Below are positions 1-4,603 of a stretch of DNA of 5,557 nucleotides, piece by piece. Position 1 is the first letter of the stretch. Every line of letters starts with the position of its first letter. The notes beneath the pieces were generated by a model that had not been told where the DNA came from, did not search any database, and worked only from the letters and a program-made list of their open reading frames with translations. The translations under genes were made by a program, and so were the position numbers. Origin of the DNA: BJ22 sp031405895 (GTDB taxonomy: Bacteria > Planctomycetota > Planctomycetia > Pirellulales > Pirellulaceae); contig JANOFL010000390.1 of the NCBI GenBank assembly GCA_031405895.1, positions 1 through 5,557 on the forward strand, written 5' to 3'.

Positions 1-52
1 CGCATGGCGCTAGCCGCGGGCTCGACCAAGAGCCCGCGGCTAGCGCCATGCG
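1..52. repeat. Perfect 22-bp inverted repeat (hairpin or dispersed palindrome)
   Basis: Bases 1–22 are the exact reverse complement of 31–52, separated by an 8-base loop (CGACCAAG). The arms are GC-rich and contain GCTAGC. The element sits about 95 bp beyond the nadB stop codon. No T-run follows on either side within view, so it is not a classical intrinsic terminator, although DNA left of base 1 is unseen and the palindrome may extend further. A perfect stem of this size between genes fits a REP-like dispersed palindromic element or a transcript-end stabilising hairpin. Which of these it is cannot be told from one copy. Confidence 0.85.
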
Positions 53-81
53 GTTCACCCCAATACGAGCATTCCCAACGG

Positions 82-136
82 AACCCGCCGCGTAAGCAAG
101 GCGGATAGGCCGGTTTCCTCGCTCACGCATCGGGTT
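82..136 (-). repeat. Imperfect 20-bp inverted repeat just downstream of nadB
   Basis: Arm 82–101 (AACCCGCCGCGTAAGCAAGG) and arm 117–136 (CCTCGCTCACGCATCGGGTT) match as an inverted repeat at 16 of 20 positions, around a 15-base loop. On the minus-strand transcript two of the four mismatches (at 94 and 98) become U·G wobbles, giving 18 of 20 paired. On the plus strand they would be A·C mismatches. The structure begins 11 nt after the nadB stop, so a 3'-end stabiliser or factor-dependent termination aid for nadB mRNA is plausible. There is no U-tract. Confidence 0.55.
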
Positions 137-147
137 ATGGCAGGTTC

Positions 148-1791
148 TCACCTGGCGCTCGCCGATGGGCTGCCCGAGACGACCGGTTCGAACCGCCAGT
201 GGCCGGCCTGAATGCACAAGTGTCCCAGCCACCGCGCGTCGTCAGTGGCGCGGTGGTCGGTCCGGAAATGCACGCCGCGCGATTCTTCCCGCCGCAACGC
301 TGCCTCCAGCATTACGCAGCCAACACCGACCATGTTCCGCAATTCCCAGGCTTCGGGCTGGTCGGGCGCGGCGTGCGCGAGGACCGTCTGCCACTGGCTG
401 ACCGTGCGGATCGCGGCCGCCAGTGACGGGCCATCGCGTTCCACTCCGCCGCTCCGCCACATCAGGCTGCGGAGCGAATTGCGAATGTCGGCGAGATCGA
501 TCGGCCGGTCCGACCGCTGTCGCACAAATGGCTCAAGCCCGGGCACTGTCATCCCGCGTGGCGCGTTGAGCGCCGCCTCGCTGGCATTGCGGCCCGCGAT
601 CCGGCCGTAGACGATTCCTTCGAGCAGGCTGTTCGACGCCAGCCGGTTGGCTCCGTGCAGGCCACTGCTGGTGACTTCTCCGGCCGCCCAAAGCCCAGGC
701 AGCGAGGTTCGCGCATCGAGGTCGACCAGGATTCCCCCGACCATGTAGTGCGCTCCGGGCCGGACCGGAATCCGGTCGCGGGTGATATCGATCCCGAACT
801 CCGCGCAGGCCTGCGAAATGCCGGGAAAGCGGTGCCGGATGTGAACCGGATCGAGATGGGCCATCTCCAGCCAGACGTGTGGAAACTGGGTCACCTCCAT
901 CTGCCGGACAATCGCCTGGGCGACGACGTCGCGCGGTGCCAGTTCCGCCCGTTCGTCGTACTCGGGCATGAAACGGTAGCCGTCGCGGTCGACGAGCCAC
1001 GCGCCTTCGCCCCGAACGGCTTCGGTGATCAGCGTCCGGCTGCTGCCGGCGATGTAGAGCACCGTGGGATGAAACTGCATGAACTCCATGTCGCGGACCA
1101 CCGCCCCGGCCCGCAGGGCAATCGCGTGGCCATCGGCGGTCGCGACCGCGGGATTGGTGGTCTCGCGAAAAATCTGCCCGGCTCCGCCCGTGGCGAGGAT
1201 GGTCTGGCTGGCCCAGATCATCTGCAACTGTCCGGAGCGGCTGACCAGAGCGCCGCGGCAAGCTCCTTCGGCTGAAAGCAGGTCGAGCGTGAAGGTCTGC
1301 TCGGCGATCTCGATCCGCTCCCGCTGGCGAACCCGTTCGATGACGGCCCGCATGATTTCCTGGCCGGTCGCGTCGCCGAGCGCGTGCACGATCCGGTTGT
1401 GCGAGTGGCCCCCTTCGCGGCCGAGCGTCAGCTGTTCGTTTTTCTGGTCAAAGCGGGTCCCCATCGCGACCAGCTCTTCGATGCAGGCCGGCCCTTCGTG
1501 GACGACCATTTCGACGGCCGCGTGGTCACACAGTCCGGCTCCGGCAACCAGCGTGTCCCGGACGTGCCATTCGACGCGGTCTTCCGGATCGATCACGCCG
1601 GCGATCCCGCCCTGGGCCCAGGCGCTGTTGGAGAGCTGCAGGCGGTCTTTGGTCACCACCAGCACGCGCAGGGACGGGGCAATTTCGAGGGCGGCCCGCA
1701 GTCCGGCCAGCCCGCCGCCGAGGACCAGAATGTCGACAAAGCGATGGACCAGCTGGCCCGGATCGAAGTCCGCGAGGTAGCGTTGCTGCAT
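148..1791 (-). CDS. nadB: L-aspartate oxidase (NadB)
   Basis: This flavoprotein oxidises L-aspartate to iminoaspartate, the first step of de novo NAD synthesis; quinolinate synthase NadA takes the product. It is cytosolic and binds FAD. From the ATG at 1791 the protein has 547 residues, close to E. coli NadB (540). It shows the Rossmann FAD motif GGGLAG (25–30), SAWAQGGIAG (56–65), EGGHSHNRI (126–134), MEFMQFHPT (235–243), APRD (285–288), HYMVGG (348–353), the FAD segment AAGEVTSSGLHGANRLASNSL (near 369–389) and a C-terminal ESRGVHFRTDH. Residues matching those implicated in E. coli catalysis (E121, H244, R290, H351, R386) are present as E126, H241, R287, H348 and R383. The EGGHS context favours NadB over succinate dehydrogenase SdhA. 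An in-frame ATG at 1869 would add 26 residues, but no ribosome binding site precedes it. The 1791 ATG has AGG five bases upstream and starts right at the family-like MQQRYLADFDP. No nadA or nadC is adjacent. Confidence 0.96.
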   Translation of the reverse strand: MQQRYLADFDPGQLVHRFVDILVLGGGLAGLRAALEIAPSLRVLVVTKDRLQLSNSAWAQGGIAGVIDPEDRVEWHVRDTLVAGAGLCDHAAVEMVVHEGPACIEELVAMGTRFDQKNEQLTLGREGGHSHNRIVHALGDATGQEIMRAVIERVRQRERIEIAEQTFTLDLLSAEGACRGALVSRSGQLQMIWASQTILATGGAGQIFRETTNPAVATADGHAIALRAGAVVRDMEFMQFHPTVLYIAGSSRTLITEAVRGEGAWLVDRDGYRFMPEYDERAELAPRDVVAQAIVRQMEVTQFPHVWLEMAHLDPVHIRHRFPGISQACAEFGIDITRDRIPVRPGAHYMVGGILVDLDARTSLPGLWAAGEVTSSGLHGANRLASNSLLEGIVYGRIAGRNASEAALNAPRGMTVPGLEPFVRQRSDRPIDLADIRNSLRSLMWRSGGVERDGPSLAAAIRTVSQWQTVLAHAAPDQPEAWELRNMVGVGCVMLEAALRREESRGVHFRTDHRATDDARWLGHLCIQAGHWRFEPVVSGSPSASAR

Positions 1792-1928
1792 TCCGGCCTG
1801 GACCTGTAAGGATGCCTGTCGCCACGTTGCCTGAATCGTGGCTGGCACATGGAATGTGCCTGCTGCCATCTGCGCAGTTTACGCGGCCGGACGTCATTGA
1901 CGAGCCGGCGGCCAGGCAGGAAGCGCGC

Positions 1929-1967
1929 AAAAAAAGCGCGGGCCGGGGGGTGAACCCGGCCCGCGCT
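1929..1967 (-). terminator. Rho-independent terminator of the tad-like operon
   Basis: On the minus strand a perfect 13-bp GC-rich stem (AGCGCGGGCCGGG pairing with CCCGGCCCGCGCT, arms at 1955–1967 and 1935–1947) with a 7-base loop is followed directly by a run of T (1935–1929, seven T counting the last stem base). It starts 43 bp after the stop of the TadG/vWA gene and lies before the nadB start. It therefore closes the upstream operon and separates it from nadB, which needs its own promoter between about 1928 and 1792. I could not identify convincing -35/-10 boxes there. Confidence 0.92.
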
Positions 1968-2010
1968 GCGGCGACTGGCCCCGACGGGGGCAGTTGGGCA
2001 AGACCGCGGG

Positions 2011-3369
2011 TCAATAGGTCAGGATCGTCGGCAGGTTGTTGGCGATTTCTTCAAAGATCACGACCAGGTCGTCACCGACATTGCCGTGATAATGCTTGCC
2101 GCCGCCGATTTCGGCCACCGCCCGCATCGTCGTCTGGTCGGCCTCGGGCGTAAATGTCACGGTGTGGAGTGTGATGTTGTACTGGTCGACCATACTTTGG
2201 GCCGCCGACTGCGGAGTCGGGCTGACGTTGTTCTGGCCGTCGGTCAGGACCACGATCGTCTTGGCTGCAAAGGGCCGGGCGCTGGAACCAGTCATGATCG
2301 GTGGAATCCCGGCATTGATCCCGCGGCCGATGGCGGTGCTGCCGCCGGGGTACTCGGTCTCGACAAACGTCCGGATCGAATTGTAGGAAAGCATCAGCGC
2401 GTAGTTGAGCCGGGCGGACGAGTCAAACGTCGCGAGCGCCACCTGCTCTTCCTGGTCGGTGGTTTCCAGCACGTCGAGGAAGGCATTGACTCCCTCTGCC
2501 AGTCCGGCCCAGCGTGAATGGCGCGGAGCACGGGTGTTGGAGACGTAGGCCATGTCGGAGATGTACTGGTAGACCTTGGTGTAGCGCTCGTTGCGGTTCT
2601 GGTCGGTGGTCAGCCGGGTCCACGTGTTGTTGCTGATGTAGTAGTTGCTGTTGCTGCCGCTGTTGGGATAACTGTCATTTGCATTGTTGGTGTAGCTCTG
2701 GAACGGCGCCCGCGAGTGGGTTTGTTCAAACGCTCCCTGGGCGCGGTCGCGCTCGCTGGAGCTGATCCGGCCGCGGCTGCGCATGTCGCTGAAGACGTAG
2801 TTCCAGTCAGCTTCGTTCTCGAAGAACAGCATCGAGCCGCTGGTGTCGATCACCAGGGCGATGTCGCGGTCAACCTGGGTCGCAACCGAGGCCTGTGAGA
2901 TATCGAACGAGTTGAGTTTGGGAAAGCCGCGGAAGAGCAGCGGCAGGTTCATCTTGCCCAGCAACGAGACGCTGTTCGCCTGCCGAATGCCGTTGTCGAC
3001 ATCCTGGCGGCTGACCGCGTTGTAAACATAGCGGCCATAGCCGTTGCTGCCGCGCGTGCTCAGGCCGAACCCGACCAGCTGGTCGTCGGTGATGATCAGG
3101 GGTTGCCCCGCCACGAAGTTCATCGCCGCCACCGACTTGGCGTAGGCAATCGCCTGGTCGGTGGTCTGGTGGATGCTCATCGCCCTGCCCGCGGCGTGAA
3201 CGGCCGCGTCGGTCGCGATCTTCATCTCGGTCTTGCAAAGCCGGACGTAGGCGATGTTGATCGCCACGCCGCAGAGCATCAGGATTGCGGGCAGCAGGAA
3301 CACAAAAAACGGCAGGATCGCGCCACGGCGGCGGAGCAGGCAGGCAGCGGGCTGGCGGGTGCTTTTCAT
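2011..3369 (-). CDS. TadG-like membrane protein with von Willebrand factor A domain
   Basis: The 452-residue protein starts with a basic leader and one hydrophobic segment (RRRGAILPFFVFLLPAILMLCGVAINIAYV, about 13–42) followed by KTEMKIATDAAVHAAGRAM. This is the typical N-terminus of the TadE/TadG-like Flp pilus-assembly family (Pfam PF13400). The glycine before the segment lacks the +5 glutamate of prepilins, as is usual for TadG, so it is probably an uncleaved membrane anchor. A vWA domain follows from about 168. The MIDAS metal site is complete: DTSGS at 175–179, T345 in GGSTAIG, and D377 in LTDGQ. Between the MIDAS strand and the first helix (RWAGLAEGVNAFLDVLE, 286–302) lies an insertion of about 100 residues, with an Asn/Ser/Tyr-rich core at 226–250. 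The long exported part should bind ligand or partner proteins through Mg2+ at the cell surface or periplasm. The ribosome binding site is weak (CGGAA, about 9–13 bases before ATG). It is last in the operon, 115 bp after a TadE gene. Family placement is firm; the exact role is not known. Confidence 0.93.
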   Translation of the reverse strand: MKSTRQPAACLLRRRGAILPFFVFLLPAILMLCGVAINIAYVRLCKTEMKIATDAAVHAAGRAMSIHQTTDQAIAYAKSVAAMNFVAGQPLIITDDQLVGFGLSTRGSNGYGRYVYNAVSRQDVDNGIRQANSVSLLGKMNLPLLFRGFPKLNSFDISQASVATQVDRDIALVIDTSGSMLFFENEADWNYVFSDMRSRGRISSSERDRAQGAFEQTHSRAPFQSYTNNANDSYPNSGSNSNYYISNNTWTRLTTDQNRNERYTKVYQYISDMAYVSNTRAPRHSRWAGLAEGVNAFLDVLETTDQEEQVALATFDSSARLNYALMLSYNSIRTFVETEYPGGSTAIGRGINAGIPPIMTGSSARPFAAKTIVVLTDGQNNVSPTPQSAAQSMVDQYNITLHTVTFTPEADQTTMRAVAEIGGGKHYHGNVGDDLVVIFEEIANNLPTILTY

Positions 3370-3427
3370 GTTTTGAATTCCGGCAAGGTTGGATGCGGGT
3401 CAGCGGGCGATCCGGTCATTTGGCAGA

Positions 3428-3482
3428 GCCTGTCCGGGAACCGCGAGAGAGGGCGTCAGACCCCGGCGGTTCCCGCACAGGC
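3428..3482 (-). repeat. 17-bp inverted repeat (one mismatch) between TadE and TadG genes
   Basis: Arms 3428–3444 (GCCTGTCCGGGAACCGC) and 3466–3482 (GCGGTTCCCGCACAGGC) pair at 16 of 17 positions around a 21-base loop. It begins two bases after the TGA of the upstream TadE gene and leaves 58 bp before the TadG ATG. With no U-run it is unlikely to be a strong terminator. It may instead stabilise or attenuate the mRNA, so that the TadE and TadG parts are expressed at different levels. The core 13-mer recurs near 4363–4417. Confidence 0.8.
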
Positions 3483-3484
3483 GG

Positions 3485-3928
3485 TCAGTTGGGGTCGTTG
3501 TAAAAGCCCGAATAGCGTTCCATGTTTAGTGAAATCGTGGAGCGGATGTATTTGCCGTTGCAGAAGCCGCTCATCAGGAGGGCGTTGTCCTCCATCGGGA
3601 TTTCGATCGAGACGGTGACTTCCTGGGTTTCCCGGTCGAAGTCCTCGCCGTCATTGACGGTGATCTGGGCAGCCCGGGTGCCGACCAGCGCCAATACCGA
3701 CCGGGCCCGGGCCTCGGCCTCGGCCACCGTGGCACCTTCCACCATGCAATAGCGGCAGGCTTCGTAAGCCGCGTCCTGGGCCATGCTGCGGATCATGTTC
3801 AGGCGGGCGACCTCGAACGTGCCAAACGTCACCAGCAGCAGCACGGGGGCGGCGATGGCGAACTCCACCGCCGTGGCCCCGCGACGGGAGCGGCGGGCGG
3901 AACGGAATCTCGGGCGCGGACGGTTCAT
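3485..3928 (-). CDS. TadE-like pseudopilin family protein (second of two)
   Basis: From the ATG at 3928 this is a 147-residue protein with an Arg-rich leader (MNRPRPRFRSARRSRRG) and one hydrophobic helix (ATAVEFAIAAPVLLLVTFGTFEVAR, 18–42). G17 followed by ATAVE puts glutamate at +5 (E22), the class of site cleaved by the Tad prepilin peptidase in TadE/F pseudopilins. The exported part carries CRYC (C58, C61) and a further Cys (C123) in SGFCNGKY, so a disulfide is possible. A TTG at 3943 is an in-frame alternative start that would overlap the preceding stop. I prefer ATG, which lies four bases after that stop (TAA, 3935–3933), because the leader then matches family length; the coupling suggests co-translation. 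In the Tad system TadE is a minor pseudopilin needed for Flp pilus assembly. That role here is inferred. Confidence 0.93.
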   Translation of the reverse strand: MNRPRPRFRSARRSRRGATAVEFAIAAPVLLLVTFGTFEVARLNMIRSMAQDAAYEACRYCMVEGATVAEAEARARSVLALVGTRAAQITVNDGEDFDRETQEVTVSIEIPMEDNALLMSGFCNGKYIRSTISLNMERYSGFYNDPN

Positions 3929-3932
3929 GCGG

Positions 3933-4355
3933 TTACTCGTCAAACTCGCGGACCATGCGGACAGTCGAGCTGAGCGTCTTGTGTTTGGTCAGTTCGCTGA
4001 AGAACGGGCTGTTGCTCGAAACGGGCGCCCGAACGGTGACCGTGACCGGATCGAGCGCACCGATCGTGCTGAAATTCGTGGGGTTGACATCGACAATCGC
4101 GCCGGTGATGCCACGGGCGGCGAGGATATTGCTGGCCGCGTTGTAAGCGTCCTGCTGCGTTGCCCGACGCTTGACGCCGACGCGGGCGCCTTCATAGGCG
4201 GCAATGGCCAGCGTCTCGCGGAGGAATAGCGCCGCGCAGATTTCCATCGTGCCAAACGCCAGCACCAGAACTATCGGCAGGCAGAACACCAGTTCCGCCA
4301 CGGCCACACCCTGACGGGGCAAAGAGCGACGGCGATTGAACTTGCGAAGCAGCAC
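3933..4355 (-). CDS. TadE-like pseudopilin family protein (first of two)
   Basis: This small exported membrane protein has a basic leader ending RRRSLPRQG, a hydrophobic helix (VAVAELVFCLPIVLVLAFGTMEICAALFL) and a soluble C-terminal part of about 95 residues with alternating beta-like stretches (DPVTVTVRAP). G16 followed by VAVAE places glutamate at +5 (E21), so a Tad prepilin-peptidase cleavage site is visible. AYEGARVGVKRR after the helix is typical of the TadE family (PF07811). The frame is open to a GTG at 4403, giving 156 residues. I chose the GTG at 4355 (140 residues) because the leader then matches the neighbour's length, and because the extra codons run through an inverted-repeat motif that is intergenic in its other location. 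Neither start has a good ribosome binding site, so the start is uncertain. It is 4 bp before the next TadE gene and almost certainly cotranscribed with it. Confidence 0.92.
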   Translation of the reverse strand: MLLRKFNRRRSLPRQGVAVAELVFCLPIVLVLAFGTMEICAALFLRETLAIAAYEGARVGVKRRATQQDAYNAASNILAARGITGAIVDVNPTNFSTIGALDPVTVTVRAPVSSNSPFFSELTKHKTLSSTVRMVREFDE

Positions 4356-4362
4356 CGCTGGC

Positions 4363-4417
4363 GTTCCCGGACAGGACGGTTGACGAGCCGGCGCGAATCG
4401 CACCGGCCTGTGGGAAC
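4363..4417 (-). repeat. Imperfect inverted repeat at the head of the first TadE gene
   Basis: GTTCCCGGACAGG (4363–4375) and CCTGTGGGAAC (4407–4417) pair over 11 bp if a two-base GG bulge is allowed, with a 31-base loop. The left arm is the exact reverse complement of 13 bases of the arm at 3429–3441, so this is a second copy of the motif seen between the TadE and TadG genes. It lies over the upstream start candidate (4403) of the TadE gene and directly before the preferred one (4355), where it could act in the 5' leader. Confidence 0.55.
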
Positions 4418-4564
4418 CCTAGTTCAACTCGCCCCGGGAGGGCGCGGGAAATCCTGGAAAAGTGTGCAGTCCCGCACTCCCGCGCAGGCCGAAGAATCCC
4501 GCCAGCCGGCACCACCGCCCCAACCGGCCCGGCCATCACGCCCGCCTGGCCGGGGCGCCTTGCC

Positions 4565-4595
4565 GTGGTGACCCGGCTCCCGCCTGGTCAACCAC
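4565..4595 (-). other. Short hairpin after the stop of the Ser/Gly-rich gene
   Basis: GTGGTGACC (4565–4573) pairs with GGTCAACCAC (4586–4595) with a one-base bulge and a 12-base loop, starting 8 bp after the TGA at 4606–4604. No T-run follows on the minus strand, so termination here is doubtful. The gap between this gene and the first TadE gene (4356–4603, about 250 bp) is GC-rich and otherwise shows only a second weak stem at 4528–4554. No promoter can be recognised, so it is unclear whether the TadE genes have their own. Confidence 0.3.
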
Positions 4596-4603
4596 CAGTG
4601 GGC

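Noticed and set aside
148..1791. Succinate dehydrogenase/fumarate reductase flavoprotein instead of NadB
   Set aside because: The NadB-type EGGHSHNRI segment, overall length near 540 and C-terminal ESRGVHFRTDH fit NadB, and no iron–sulfur or membrane subunit genes are adjacent.
165..1809. Several open frames on the plus strand and other minus-strand frames across nadB
   Set aside because: They overlap the well-supported nadB frame, have Arg/Pro/Ala-rich compositions typical of GC-rich shadow frames, and show no family motif.
1870..1928. A promoter for nadB (GTCAAT ... TAAACT on the minus strand)
   Set aside because: The boxes are poor and spacing is off; the match is no better than chance, so I did not list it.
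2086..3618. Plus-strand open frames antisense to the TadG/vWA gene
   Set aside because: They are shadows of a gene with an intact membrane segment and MIDAS motif, with no recognisable domain of their own.
4528..4554. Stem CCCGGCCA/TGGCCGGG as a terminator before the TadE genes
   Set aside because: It has only 8 bp, an 11-base loop and no T-run on either strand; such stems are common by chance in GC-rich DNA.
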